Assembly: GCF_003966145.1 (NCBI RefSeq)
Contig: NZ_RXNR01000039.1
Coordinates: 1 to 37,173 of the forward strand
Reading direction: 5' to 3'
DNA: 37,173 bases
Origin: Lysinibacillus telephonicus
Lineage (GTDB): Bacteria > Bacillota > Bacilli > Bacillales_A > Planococcaceae
This document shows positions 5,929 to 14,233 of the stretch, piece by piece. Position 1 is the first letter of the stretch. Each line of letters starts with the position of its first letter. A program made the position numbers and the translations under genes. The notes under the pieces are model-generated. The model did not search any database. It saw only the letters and a list, made by a program, of their open reading frames with translations, and was not told the origin of the DNA.

Positions 5929-6076
5929 TATTAATAATATAGATAAATGTTGTGTCTATGCTATTCAGTATTAATGTCTCGAATTTGCCTCCATAATGAA
6001 ACACATTAAAATTAGTCGCCAAAAACTAGATGTACCATAACAAAGTAAGTAGAATGATGGTATTAATTTTGAACAT

Positions 6077-6101
6077 AGCACTCAACTTGAGTGCTTTTTT
6101 A
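6077..6101 (+). terminator. Rho-independent terminator before the tape-measure gene
   Basis: AGCACTCAA (6077-6085) pairs with TTGAGTGCT (6087-6095), a compact perfect palindrome followed by a T run. It lies inside the tail operon, 26 bases before the tape-measure ATG. The bases from 5929 to 6076 hold no gene. Confidence 0.78.
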
Positions 6102-6126
6102 TTTTATACAAAAAGGCGGTGAATAA

Positions 6127-8289
6127 ATGGCTACAATTCAAAATGCAATACAAAGTTATAACATGATGTCATTACAATATAGTTCAGTTATAGAAAAACT
6201 CTATACACTGAAACAGGTATCGAGTGAAGCGATTGATGTTTCATCATTAGTGGTTGCGCAACGAGAATTACAGCATATAGAGGTAAGTTTTAATCAAATT
6301 GAACTAGAAATCCGAAAAGCTAATAAGGAACAAGAAAAATTAAATAAAAATATCGATAATGCAAGTAAACCTGCTAATAAGCTCTTAGGTACTTTAGGAA
6401 CGATTGCAAAAAGTTATTTATCCTTGCAACAAGTGGGGAATGTTCTATCTTTATCTGATGACATGGTGAATACTAACGCACAATTAGATATGATAAATGA
6501 TGGGGAAACGACAACATCAGAATTACAGCAAATGATTTTTGATACAGCACAGAGTACTTATACACCTTATCAAGCAACTGCCGATATGGTAGCTAAATTA
6601 GGAATGCAAGAAGCAACTGAGTTCAATAGTAATGCTGAAATAGTAGATTTTGTTGAACAAGTTAATAAATCACTTGCAGTTTCAAGGACACCGCAGGAGG
6701 ATATTAATTCTGTAATGCAACAATTAACTCAGGTAATGGCTGGAGGAAGTATACAACCAATAGACTTAAAGGATATTTTAATTAAAGCACCATCAATTGC
6801 TGCGAATATTCAGACATACTTGGAGGAAGAAAAGAATATTGAAAATGCATCAAATCTTTATGAGTTGGCTAAGAATGGGGAAATTACCGGGGAAACAATT
6901 AAGAATGCAATGCTTTATGCAGCGGATGAAACAAATGCCGCCTTTGAATCGATGCCTGTAACCTGGTCACAATTATGGACAAACTTTCAAACCGGCGCAT
7001 TAATGGCGTTCAATGAAGTTTTAATGGAACTAAACAATATTGCAAACAGCGAAAAGTTCCAGAGTTTTATATCTGGCGTTATACAATCGTTGAATATACT
7101 TGCACAGGTAGTATTGGGTGTAATAAATGCTATATCTACAATTGGTGGATTTCTTTATGAAAACTGGTCTTATGTTGAACCTGTAATCGTAGCAGCAACA
7201 TTTGCATTGATAGCGTATGGTGCTGCACAGTTGTGGGTAAATAGACAAGCAATAATTAACACTGCACGTACTGTGGTTCAGACAATTTTAAAATGGGCAT
7301 ATGTAATAGCTACAATAGCTCAAATAGCAGCTACATATGGCTTAACAGGTGCAATGATGGCCTTAGGGGTAGCAATCGCAGCTAATCCTATTGGCTGGTT
7401 AATTGGTGCCATTGTAGCTTTAGTTTTAATTTTTTACGCCGCTGTTGCAGCAGTAAATCATTTCACAGGGAAATCCTATAGTGCAACTGGTTTAATCGCT
7501 GGCGCCTTTTTTACACTAGGAGCCATTATAGCAAATATATTTTTCGGTATAATTCAGATTGTGCTAGGCATTATAGAAGCACTGTTCAATCATTGGGTAG
7601 CCTTTGCCAACTTCTTTGGTAATGTATTTAATGATCCAATAGGAGCCATTATACACTTATTTGGCGATTTAGCTGACAATGTACTTGGAGTAATTGAGAA
7701 GATTGCAAGTGCTCTAGATTTCGTTTTTGGAACGGATTTTGCAACTACAGTTGCTGGATGGAGAGAAGATTTATCGGGTTTAGTAGATTGGGCTGCTGAA
7801 GAATATGGAAATGGTCAGTATGAAGTACTTCGTGAGGAGCTTGATACTGATAAAGTAATGTCTGATTTAGGAATAGAATTAGAACGCATGGAATATTCCA
7901 ACGCTTGGAAAGCTGGAAATGACTGGGGAGCAAATTTATTCAATTTCGATAAGCAAGAAGATGATTCTAAACAAAAAGAACAAGAAGCTCAAGTGCAAGC
8001 TATTATGGATTCTCTAGGTACGGGAAATAACATTGCGAACAACACAGCAGAAAATACAGGGAAATTTGCTGACAGTGTGGAAATGGCTGGAGAAGATTTA
8101 GTATATCTGAAAGACCTTGCAGAACGTGAAGCAATTAATCGATATACGACTGCGCAGATAAAAGTCGATATGAGAAATGAGAATTACATCAATTCTGAAA
8201 TGGACATCGATGGTGTAATTAATCGTTTTGGAGAAAGAGCTGAAGAAGCAGCAGGTATGTTAGCAGAAGGAGGCTATAGTTATGTATAG
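6127..8289 (+). CDS. xkdO: Tail tape-measure protein
   Basis: 720 residues, ATG with GGCGGTG upstream. The N-terminal third is helical and coiled-coil-like (residues about 50-80, rich in N, K, E, Q). A TMP core region (about 110-290; DDMVNTNAQLDMI, later PQEDINSVMQQLTQVMAGGS) matches the PhageMin_Tail family. A long hydrophobic stretch follows at about 330-560 with several membrane-like helices. The polar C-terminus ends by overlapping the next gene. The protein sets tail length and may help form the pore on contraction. At roughly 1.5 Angstrom per residue, a rule from siphophages and myophages, it predicts a tail near 108 nm. It is much shorter than XkdO of PBSX as I remember it. Confidence 0.88.
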   Translation: MATIQNAIQSYNMMSLQYSSVIEKLYTLKQVSSEAIDVSSLVVAQRELQHIEVSFNQIELEIRKANKEQEKLNKNIDNASKPANKLLGTLGTIAKSYLSLQQVGNVLSLSDDMVNTNAQLDMINDGETTTSELQQMIFDTAQSTYTPYQATADMVAKLGMQEATEFNSNAEIVDFVEQVNKSLAVSRTPQEDINSVMQQLTQVMAGGSIQPIDLKDILIKAPSIAANIQTYLEEEKNIENASNLYELAKNGEITGETIKNAMLYAADETNAAFESMPVTWSQLWTNFQTGALMAFNEVLMELNNIANSEKFQSFISGVIQSLNILAQVVLGVINAISTIGGFLYENWSYVEPVIVAATFALIAYGAAQLWVNRQAIINTARTVVQTILKWAYVIATIAQIAATYGLTGAMMALGVAIAANPIGWLIGAIVALVLIFYAAVAAVNHFTGKSYSATGLIAGAFFTLGAIIANIFFGIIQIVLGIIEALFNHWVAFANFFGNVFNDPIGAIIHLFGDLADNVLGVIEKIASALDFVFGTDFATTVAGWREDLSGLVDWAAEEYGNGQYEVLREELDTDKVMSDLGIELERMEYSNAWKAGNDWGANLFNFDKQEDDSKQKEQEAQVQAIMDSLGTGNNIANNTAENTGKFADSVEMAGEDLVYLKDLAEREAINRYTTAQIKVDMRNENYINSEMDIDGVINRFGERAEEAAGMLAEGGYSYV

Positions 8290-8950
8290 ATTTTTTCTTG
8301 ATGGCATGCAGCTACCTATTGCCCCCTCAAGTATGACGATGAAAATTAATGGTAAAAATGAAACAGTCACTCTTATAAATGAGGGTGAGGTAAATGTGTT
8401 AAAAAAGCCAGGGCTTACAGATATTGATTTTGAAGTTGAATTTCCAAACGTAAAGTATCCTTATGCTGTTTATCCAAATGGTTTTCAGCCATCAGCTTAT
8501 TATTTGGACAAGCTTGAAAAACTTAAATTATCCCAGAAGCCATTTAAGTTCATTGTTAATCGAATGAAACCGAATGGCTTTTTATTATTTGATACAAATA
8601 TGACTGTTTCTATTGAAGATTATGAAATAGAGGACAATGCAGAAAATGGTTTTGATATGGTAGTTAAAATTAAATTGAAACAATACCGTGAATATAGGAC
8701 TGAAACTATAAAAAATCAACCGAGAACTTCTAGTAGTACTAATTTAAACCAAAAGGTTACTGTTGAGAAAAAAAGATCTACAACAGGTAAAGAAAAACCG
8801 AAAACACATACAGTAGCCAGAGGTGAAACATTATGGGGGATTGCTAAACGGTATCTAGGCGAAGGTTCGAAATATACTGAGCTGGCTAAAATTAATAACT
8901 TATCAAATCCTAACTTAATTCGGGTAGGGCAGGTGATTAAACTTGGCTAA
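8282..8950 (+). CDS. xkdP: LysM-containing baseplate/tail protein (XkdP-like)
   Basis: 222 residues. The start overlaps the end of the tape-measure gene by eight bases, with GGAGG upstream. Residues 1-145 form the XkdP-type domain (MYRFFLDGMQLPIAPSSMTM, then KPGLTDIDFEVEFPN). A lysine/threonine-rich linker follows. A LysM domain occupies about 176-222 (HTVARGETLWGIAKRYLGEG to the end, ending VGQVIKLG). LysM binds peptidoglycan glycans, so the protein probably sits near the tail tip or hub and helps engage or cross the wall. Order and domain layout are as in PBSX xkdP and equivalent myophage genes. Confidence 0.9.
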   Translation: MYRFFLDGMQLPIAPSSMTMKINGKNETVTLINEGEVNVLKKPGLTDIDFEVEFPNVKYPYAVYPNGFQPSAYYLDKLEKLKLSQKPFKFIVNRMKPNGFLLFDTNMTVSIEDYEIEDNAENGFDMVVKIKLKQYREYRTETIKNQPRTSSSTNLNQKVTVEKKRSTTGKEKPKTHTVARGETLWGIAKRYLGEGSKYTELAKINNLSNPNLIRVGQVIKLG

Positions 8951-9905
8951 AAGTCAACTGTCGATTATTTCTCAAGGGCGCACCTTTAAATGTGCTGTTG
9001 AGGAAGGCATTGTTTGGGAAACACAAAGAAAAGGTTCTCCGGGAAAGCTTACTTTTAATGTGATTAAAGATGATGAGCTAGGATTCTATGAAGGGGATAC
9101 AGTTAAGTTTGACTATGATGGAAAGAATATTTTCTTTGGATATGTATTTAGTAAAAAAAGAACTAATAATCGGATTATAAGTGTAACTGCATATGACCAA
9201 CTTCGCTATTTCAAAAACAAGGAAACTTATAATTACAAAAATAAAACTGCTGCACAAGTACTTCTAATGCTTGCAAATGATTTTCAATTGAAAACCGGTA
9301 TTGTGGCAGATACAAAGCATGTTATTCCTTCAAGAGTTGAGGACAATCAAGAGCTATTTACAATTATGGAGAATGTACTATCAGAAACGACTAAACATAC
9401 AAAGGAAATTTATGTTTTGTACGATAATTTCGGTTCATTGTGCCTACGTAATATTAAAGAATTAAAACTAGATTTGCTGGTTAATGAAGAGTCAGGTGAA
9501 ACATTTGATTATACTACTTCAATTGATGAAGGAACCTATAACAAGATTAAATTGGTTCGTGAAAATAAAGAAACCGGCAAGCGTGAAATATTTATCGCCG
9601 AAGATAGTGAGAATATTAATAATTGGGGTATTCTTCAATATACGGACACTGTCGGTGAAAAGGAAAATGGTAAAGTCAAAGCTGATTCCTTATTAAAGTT
9701 ATACAATATGAAATCCCGTAAGCTGCACATCAACCAGGTCTTTGGTGATAAACGTGTTCGTGGAGGCTCAATAATTGGCGTTTATATGTATTTAGGTGAC
9801 GTAACTGTTCAGAATTACATGATTGTAGATTCTGTAAAACATACTTTTTATGAGTCGGATCACCGAATGGACTTAACGCTGCTGGGTGGTGAATTCATTG
9901 CGTGA
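8943..9905 (+). CDS. xkdQ: Baseplate hub protein (XkdQ-like)
   Basis: 320 residues from TTG at 8943, overlapping the end of the LysM gene by eight bases; AGGTGA at 8931-8936 serves as ribosome site. The sequence (GIVWETQRKGSPGKLTFNVI, then FDYDGKNIFFGYVFSKKR, YDQLRYFKNKETY, and GVYMYLG) is typical of the XkdQ/YqbQ family, structural relatives of the gp27-type hub that links tube and baseplate. It acts in the particle, joining the tail tube to the wedge proteins encoded next. Neighbour order matches PBSX. Confidence 0.88.
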   Translation: MAKSQLSIISQGRTFKCAVEEGIVWETQRKGSPGKLTFNVIKDDELGFYEGDTVKFDYDGKNIFFGYVFSKKRTNNRIISVTAYDQLRYFKNKETYNYKNKTAAQVLLMLANDFQLKTGIVADTKHVIPSRVEDNQELFTIMENVLSETTKHTKEIYVLYDNFGSLCLRNIKELKLDLLVNEESGETFDYTTSIDEGTYNKIKLVRENKETGKREIFIAEDSENINNWGILQYTDTVGEKENGKVKADSLLKLYNMKSRKLHINQVFGDKRVRGGSIIGVYMYLGDVTVQNYMIVDSVKHTFYESDHRMDLTLLGGEFIA

Positions 9906-10212
9906 TATGAATGATTTTCTAAATATTATTAAAAAAGTTGCAATTAATTCCATGAATGCTCAAAAATTAACAACTGTTGTTTATGGTATCGTCATTGATG
10001 TTAACCCTTTGAAAGTGCAAATTGATCAGAAGTTAGTGTTAGAAAAAGAGCATTTAAAGTTGACCAGGAATGTGAAGGACTTTACTGTTGAAGCGACTAT
10101 GAACGGTTCTAAACAGAACTATACGGTCCATAACAGTTTAAAGAAAGGTGACAAAGTTACAATGATTCGAGTGCATGGTGGCCAACAATATATCATCGTC
10201 GATAAGGAGTGA
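9898..10212 (+). CDS. xkdR: DUF2577 baseplate protein (XkdR-like)
   Basis: 104 residues from TTG at 9898, where GGTGGTGA lies five bases upstream. An ATG at 9907 and a GTG at 9886 are alternatives. It overlaps the end of the hub gene. The sequence (NPLKVQIDQKLVLEKEHLKL, then LKKGDKVTMIRVHGGQQYIIVD) is a small beta-rich domain typical of DUF2577, an OB-like fold found in the baseplate or spike region of PBSX-type tails. Its place between hub and DUF2634 supports a role at the tail tip, perhaps as part of the puncturing device. No separate gpV-type spike protein is evident. Confidence 0.82.
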   Translation: MRDMNDFLNIIKKVAINSMNAQKLTTVVYGIVIDVNPLKVQIDQKLVLEKEHLKLTRNVKDFTVEATMNGSKQNYTVHNSLKKGDKVTMIRVHGGQQYIIVDKE

Positions 10213-10216
10213 TGTG

Positions 10217-10624
10217 ATGATTCCGCAGCAAATTATAAACGATGGTCTAATAGCGGACTTCGAAGAAGAAGTTCAGCCATCGAAAACATTTAAATTAAAT
10301 TTAGAGAGAAATCGCTGTGTTGGCTTTGTAGATGGATTACAAGCTATGGAACAAGCGATTTTTTTAATGCTTAGCATTGAACGGTATGACTTTTTGATTT
10401 ACTCGTGGAACTATGGGGTGGAATTTAAAGATTTAATAGGAAAGCCTAGTGCCTATGTTGCTAGTGAAGTGAAAAGTCGAATTCGCGAGTGCCTTTTACA
10501 AGATGAACGTATCACTGAAGTTGATTCTTTTGAAGTTATAGCAAATAAAAATAAAGTACATGTGAATTTTGTTGCCCACACCATATTTGGGGAAGTTACA
10601 GCTAAGAAAGAGGTGGATTACTAA
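10217..10624 (+). CDS. xkdS: DUF2634 baseplate wedge protein (XkdS-like, gp25-related)
   Basis: 135 residues from ATG at 10217, with AAGGAG seven bases upstream; the frame is open back to 10175, inside the previous gene, but without a ribosome site. The sequence (KTFKLNLERNRCVGFVDGLQ, then AMEQAIFLMLSIERYDFLIY and SWNYGVEF) matches DUF2634/XkdS, a relative of the T4 gp25 wedge protein. gp25-type proteins connect the baseplate to the first sheath ring and trigger contraction. It shares one base with the next ATG, so the two are probably translationally coupled. Confidence 0.87.
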   Translation: MIPQQIINDGLIADFEEEVQPSKTFKLNLERNRCVGFVDGLQAMEQAIFLMLSIERYDFLIYSWNYGVEFKDLIGKPSAYVASEVKSRIRECLLQDERITEVDSFEVIANKNKVHVNFVAHTIFGEVTAKKEVDY

Positions 10625-11712
10625 TGGCTGAACCAATTAATTTAGAAACAACCTATGAAGATTTAATGGCGCAAAAGTTAGCTAAAATTAATGATTCACT
10701 CGATAAGCGTGAAGGTAGTCTTATTTATACTGCGACTGCAGCTAACAGTGCTGAAATAGCCCAAATGCTTGTCACAATTAAAAATAATAATGATATGGTA
10801 TTCGCCGATACTGCTCCAAGAGAGTATTTAATTCGTCGTCTTGCTGAGCGGGGACTTACTGTTGATGAAGCGACTAAAGCAAAGTTGAAAGGTACTTTTA
10901 ATATTGACATACCAATTGGTTCTCGTTTTAGTTTGGATCAATTAAACTATAAGGCTATTGAACGAATTTCATTTGGTGAATATGTACTTGAATGTGAGAC
11001 AGCTGGAAACGTCGGTAATTTATATTTAGGATCATTAATCCCTATTGAATATATAGATGGACTTGAAAGAGCAGAACTAACAGAAGTGCTTATACCAGGT
11101 GAGGATGAAGAGTCTACAGAATCGATTAGAACAAAGTATTTTAACTCATTTGAATCGGTAGCGTTTGGTGGGAACAGAGCCGACTACAAATCTAAAGTCG
11201 GTTCTCTTAATGGTGTAGGTGGAGTACGTGTTTACCGTGCAAAATATGGTGCTGGAACAGTTGGTTTAACAATTATTAACTCTCAATTTAAAAAACCATC
11301 TCAAACATTAATTGATTCGATTCAAGAGGCTGTAGATCCAATAGGTGTACAAGGTGAAGGAGTAGGAATTGCACCAATTGACCATATTGCCACAGTGTCA
11401 GCTGTTAATGAGACAACAGTCGATATTTCGCTTAATATTACTTATCAAAGTGGATGGACATGGGTTGACATTCAAGAAAACGTATTGCAAGTCATTGATG
11501 ATTATTTTAACGATTTAGCGAAAGAGTGGGCAAAAGCTCAAACATATGAGGAGGATCATCAAGGCGTAGTTGTTCGTATATCGCAAATTGAAACAAGGCT
11601 TCTTGGTGTAAATGGCGTGCTGGATATTGCAAACACTCAACTAAACGGTGGAACTTCAAATATTGAACTAGATAAAGAAGCTATACCGATTAGAGGTGTT
11701 GTCATTGGCTAG
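10624..11712 (+). CDS. xkdT: Baseplate J family protein (XkdT-like)
   Basis: 362 residues. The start overlaps the previous stop by one base. The N-terminus (LETTYEDLMAQKLAKINDSL, then DKREGSLIYTATAANSAEIA), the middle (FGGNRADYKSKVGSLNGVGG, then VRVYRAKYGAGTVGLTIINS) and the C-terminus (VVVRISQIETRLLGVNGVLD) are clear Baseplate_J features. The protein is the main baseplate wedge component, equivalent to P2 gpJ and T4 gp6. It would assemble with the DUF2634 and YmfQ-type proteins encoded on either side. Confidence 0.93.
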   Translation: MAEPINLETTYEDLMAQKLAKINDSLDKREGSLIYTATAANSAEIAQMLVTIKNNNDMVFADTAPREYLIRRLAERGLTVDEATKAKLKGTFNIDIPIGSRFSLDQLNYKAIERISFGEYVLECETAGNVGNLYLGSLIPIEYIDGLERAELTEVLIPGEDEESTESIRTKYFNSFESVAFGGNRADYKSKVGSLNGVGGVRVYRAKYGAGTVGLTIINSQFKKPSQTLIDSIQEAVDPIGVQGEGVGIAPIDHIATVSAVNETTVDISLNITYQSGWTWVDIQENVLQVIDDYFNDLAKEWAKAQTYEEDHQGVVVRISQIETRLLGVNGVLDIANTQLNGGTSNIELDKEAIPIRGVVIG

Positions 11713-12253
11713 AGAAGTAGATCTATTAAGTTATTTTCCTTCAGTATTCCATGAAATCCAAGAAATTGTTGAAATAGCTAACGCAGAAAAAAAGCCTCTT
11801 GATGGAACTTGGCAAGCAATTGAGGATAGTTTAAACAATCAATTTATAGTGACTGCAAATGAAGAAGGTGTCTCACGGTATGAGAAAATGTTGAAGATTA
11901 ACGTGCCAGCAACAGACACCCTTGATACGAGACGGTTTAGGTTGCTCGCAAGATTTCAGGAACATCCCCCTTATTCGAATAAAGTGCTTGAACAAATACT
12001 CGATAGTTTACTAGGTAAGGGACAATTTGTAATAGAACGGAATGTAGTCAATAAAACATTGAAGGTGAAAATTGAACTAACTCTCAAAGGACAGTTCGAT
12101 ACCGCCTTTGCCATGTTAGAACGAATTACTCCGCAGAATATGAATTTAATAGTTGAGCTGCGTTACAACCAGAATAGTTTATTGACTAAGTTTACACATG
12201 CTCAATTAAGTGTGTACGAGCATGAACAACTAAGAAGTGAGGTGTTAAGTTAA
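11705..12253 (+). CDS. xkdU: YmfQ/DUF2313 baseplate protein (XkdU-like)
   Basis: 182 residues from TTG at 11705, with GAGGTG six bases upstream, overlapping the end of the baseplate J gene. The sequence (MAREVDLLSYFPSVFHEIQE, then VSRYEKMLKIN, DTLDTRRFRLLARFQEHPPY and ERITPQNMNLIVELRYN) matches DUF2313/YmfQ, related to P2 gpI. It links the baseplate to the tail fibres. It lies, as expected, just before the fibre genes, with its stop overlapping the next ATG by one base. Confidence 0.87.
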   Translation: MAREVDLLSYFPSVFHEIQEIVEIANAEKKPLDGTWQAIEDSLNNQFIVTANEEGVSRYEKMLKINVPATDTLDTRRFRLLARFQEHPPYSNKVLEQILDSLLGKGQFVIERNVVNKTLKVKIELTLKGQFDTAFAMLERITPQNMNLIVELRYNQNSLLTKFTHAQLSVYEHEQLRSEVLS

Positions 12254-12522
12254 TGCAAAAAACGACAAATTATGGTCTAAAAAAACCAGAACAAACTGAT
12301 TTTTATAACGTTCAAGATTTTAATGACAATGCGGATATAATCGACCAAAAGCTAAAAGAAAATGCTGATAATATAGTAGTCCAAGGTGAGAAGCTGGAAA
12401 AACATCAAGAAGAAATAAAAAATATTAACACATTTGTTCATGAAAGTTTGTTATACCGTTGGGGATTTTTTTTATCAGCAGCTGGCGAACCACAAATTTG
12501 GTACGAGGAGGTAGTTGAATAA
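12253..12522 (+). CDS. Short tail-fibre attachment protein
   Basis: 89 residues. The first 30 residues (TTNYGLKKPEQTDFYNVQDF, NDNADIID) are the conserved start of Bacillus-type tail fibres such as XkdV, which dock on the baseplate. A helical segment follows (about 34-65), and the protein ends at GEPQIWYEEVVE with no fibre shaft. It is therefore an adaptor-size protein, either a reduced fibre or one half of a split fibre with the next gene, whose ATG overlaps this stop by one base. A ribosome site is provided by the end of the previous gene (GAGGTG). Confidence 0.72.
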   Translation: MQKTTNYGLKKPEQTDFYNVQDFNDNADIIDQKLKENADNIVVQGEKLEKHQEEIKNINTFVHESLLYRWGFFLSAAGEPQIWYEEVVE

Positions 12523-13253
12523 TGACGATTATAGATCTTGCAACTAAGGCAATGCAAGAGAAGATTAAGTCTGTTGTAGACACTACAAAAACAGTTGTTG
12601 ATGGTATAAAAACTACAGTTATCAGTACCGAAACTACTGTAAATGGTGTGAAATCAAAAACCGACACATTAGACACACGAACTAATACAATGAACACTAA
12701 TATAAACAATATAAATACAAATGTGGGTACCGTAAAGACTGATGTTGCATCAATCAAGAATACGGTTACATCTGGTTTTAAGCCAGCTGTAATGACGCCA
12801 TTCTCCTATGTAATTACAAAAGGTAGCGGTAGTTATACTATTGATACTTGGTATACACTAATAAATATCACTGGAGAAGGCGAACTGCAAAATGTACTAA
12901 GTGCTGTAGGTCATGGTAATGGTTCTAATATGCTTCGGGTAACTATAGATGGAGTTGTTAAATACTATGGTAAGACACCTGAGAGCTATAATGGTCCAGG
13001 TGGTGTTATCGGTATGACAAAATTGGACAATATTTTTAATAGGCCGGATTATGGCGAGCCGTTTATGGGACTCTCCGCAACAAATGACTTTAACTTAGGC
13101 TCAGTGGTGACATATCCATATACTGGTGGAGGCGGCGGTGTATCTTTAATCGATATACCTATTAGATTCAAATCATCACTGAAAATAGAATGGATGCCAC
13201 AGGTAAGGACGACTGACACTCATTATGTATTCGCAACGGGAGGGGTGTTTTAA
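12522..13253 (+). CDS. Probable receptor-binding tail fibre protein
   Basis: 243 residues. Residues 10-85 are a threonine-, asparagine- and valine-rich heptad-like repeat (for example NTMNTNINNINTNVGTVKTD), a likely trimeric coiled coil. Residues 90-243 form a beta-rich, glycine-rich globular domain (INITGEGELQNVLSAVGHGN, later TYPYTGGGGGVSLIDIPIRF) that looks like a jelly-roll head. Coiled-coil stalk plus beta head is the usual plan of a receptor-binding protein, so it probably decides which cells the particle attacks. The ATG overlaps the adaptor stop, and the stop overlaps the next ATG, so all three are coupled. I do not recognise the head domain family. Confidence 0.68.
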   Translation: MTIIDLATKAMQEKIKSVVDTTKTVVDGIKTTVISTETTVNGVKSKTDTLDTRTNTMNTNINNINTNVGTVKTDVASIKNTVTSGFKPAVMTPFSYVITKGSGSYTIDTWYTLINITGEGELQNVLSAVGHGNGSNMLRVTIDGVVKYYGKTPESYNGPGGVIGMTKLDNIFNRPDYGEPFMGLSATNDFNLGSVVTYPYTGGGGGVSLIDIPIRFKSSLKIEWMPQVRTTDTHYVFATGGVF

Positions 13254-13447
13254 TGAATTTAGTAAAAACGGTAGAAGCAAAGGGCTTGATTAGAGAGGAA
13301 TACGACAATGGTACGATAATCGAGATAGATAAATCGGCCTTTGAAACCAAAGAACAAATAGTAAAGGTGAAGCCTACTTTGGAAGAATTAAATTATGCGG
13401 AAACTACTTATCAAACAGCGTTACTAGAAGTAATGATATTAGGGTAA
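13253..13447 (+). CDS. Small protein after the fibre gene (XkdW-like position)
   Basis: 64 residues, coupled to the fibre gene by a one-base stop/start overlap. It is acidic to neutral with a helical C-terminus (LEELNYAETTYQTALLEVMI). Small proteins at this place in PBSX-like operons include XkdW and fibre-assembly helpers. I cannot name a family with confidence. A role in fibre folding or attachment is inferred only from the neighbours. Confidence 0.55.
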   Translation: MNLVKTVEAKGLIREEYDNGTIIEIDKSAFETKEQIVKVKPTLEELNYAETTYQTALLEVMILG

Positions 13448-13467
13448 AGGTAAAGGAGAGGATGTAA

Positions 13468-13635
13468 ATGAAAATTTGTGACATTTGGAGAAAAATTATA
13501 AATGCCAAAACTTATTCGAAAGATGTTTCCACGAACCGTGTTACTACTATTTATACAATGGGACAAATAACTGATAATGAGTATAGGGATTTAGTGGCTC
13601 TTATTAACTCTACTTATGAAGAAAAAGAAAAGTAA
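13468..13635 (+). CDS. xkdX: XkdX-like small protein
   Basis: 55 residues from ATG at 13468, with AAAGGAGAGG upstream. The sequence starts MKICDIWRKIINAKTYSKDV and contains TMGQITDNEYRDLVALI, which resembles the XkdX family pattern in which a short helix is followed by G-x-I-T-x-x-E/D-Y. XkdX-type proteins sit at the end of tail fibre cassettes in Bacillales phages; their role is unknown. A terminator follows at 13704. Confidence 0.65.
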   Translation: MKICDIWRKIINAKTYSKDVSTNRVTTIYTMGQITDNEYRDLVALINSTYEEKEK

Positions 13636-13703
13636 AAACGAAATGTAGTAGGGTAGCATTATTTTTTACTCTATTTTTAAAATAATTTAAACTTTAGTAG
13701 TAG

Positions 13704-13728
13704 AGCACTCTCTATAGGGTGCTTTTTA
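13704..13728 (+). terminator. Terminator after the fibre cassette
   Basis: AGCACTCT (13704-13711) pairs with AGGGTGCT (13716-13723), one T-G pair and a CTAT loop, followed by T's. It divides structural genes from the lysis genes. The 70 bases to the holin start hold no other gene. Confidence 0.75.
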
Positions 13729-13798
13729 TATTGGCAACATGATTTAAGCGACGCACTGTGCCGAGCAGTGCAATTTAATAGTGGTAGGTGCTCAAATA

Positions 13799-14233
13799 AT
13801 GGAAAACAAAATAGCATTAATAACAGGGATTTTAGGTGCTATTGTATCTTATATGTTTGATTTAGTGGGGGTTGCAGTGTCAATCCTCATTTTATTTATG
13901 CTTGCGGATTACACAACTGGTTTAATAGCCGCGGGAATAAATAAAGAATTAAATAGTCGTGTAGGTTGGACTGGTTTTGTACGAAAAGTGTATATTTTGG
14001 TACTTATCGGGATGATTTATGCACTGGAGTTTACCGCTAGTCAATATGTGGACTTTGACATTTTTGGCGGCTACATCGGTGATGGTGCAGCTTTTGCTTA
14101 CATTGCTATTGAGTTTATTTCAATCGCTGAAAATGGGGTTAAGATGGGAGCTCCAATGCCTCCATTTGTAAAAAACTTACTAAAAATAGTCAAAGAAAAA
14201 ACGGGTGTTAATGAGGAAGGCGACTCAATATGA
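13799..14233 (+). CDS. Phage holin (Phage_holin_4_1 type)
   Basis: 144 residues from ATG at 13799; a GTG at 13781 is in frame but has no ribosome site. Three to four hydrophobic segments are visible at about 5-35, 60-80 and 90-115, with ILFMLADYTTGLIAAGINKE and WTGFVRKVYILVLIGMIYAL matching the toxin-secretion/phage lysis holin family. The C-terminus is charged. The protein forms lesions in the cytoplasmic membrane so that the amidase encoded next can reach the wall. The two genes overlap by four bases. Here the pair would lyse the producing cell to release tail particles. Confidence 0.88.
   Translation: MENKIALITGILGAIVSYMFDLVGVAVSILILFMLADYTTGLIAAGINKELNSRVGWTGFVRKVYILVLIGMIYALEFTASQYVDFDIFGGYIGDGAAFAYIAIEFISIAENGVKMGAPMPPFVKNLLKIVKEKTGVNEEGDSI

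Noticed and set aside
5840-6022. A minus-strand 60-codon frame opposite the chaperone extension
   Set aside because: It is the AT-rich antisense of the lysine-rich frameshift region, has no ribosome site, and overlaps the better-supported -1 frame.
13781-13798. The GTG at 13781 as holin start
   Set aside because: It has no ribosome site, whereas the ATG at 13799 is preceded by GTAGGTG and gives the usual holin N-terminus.
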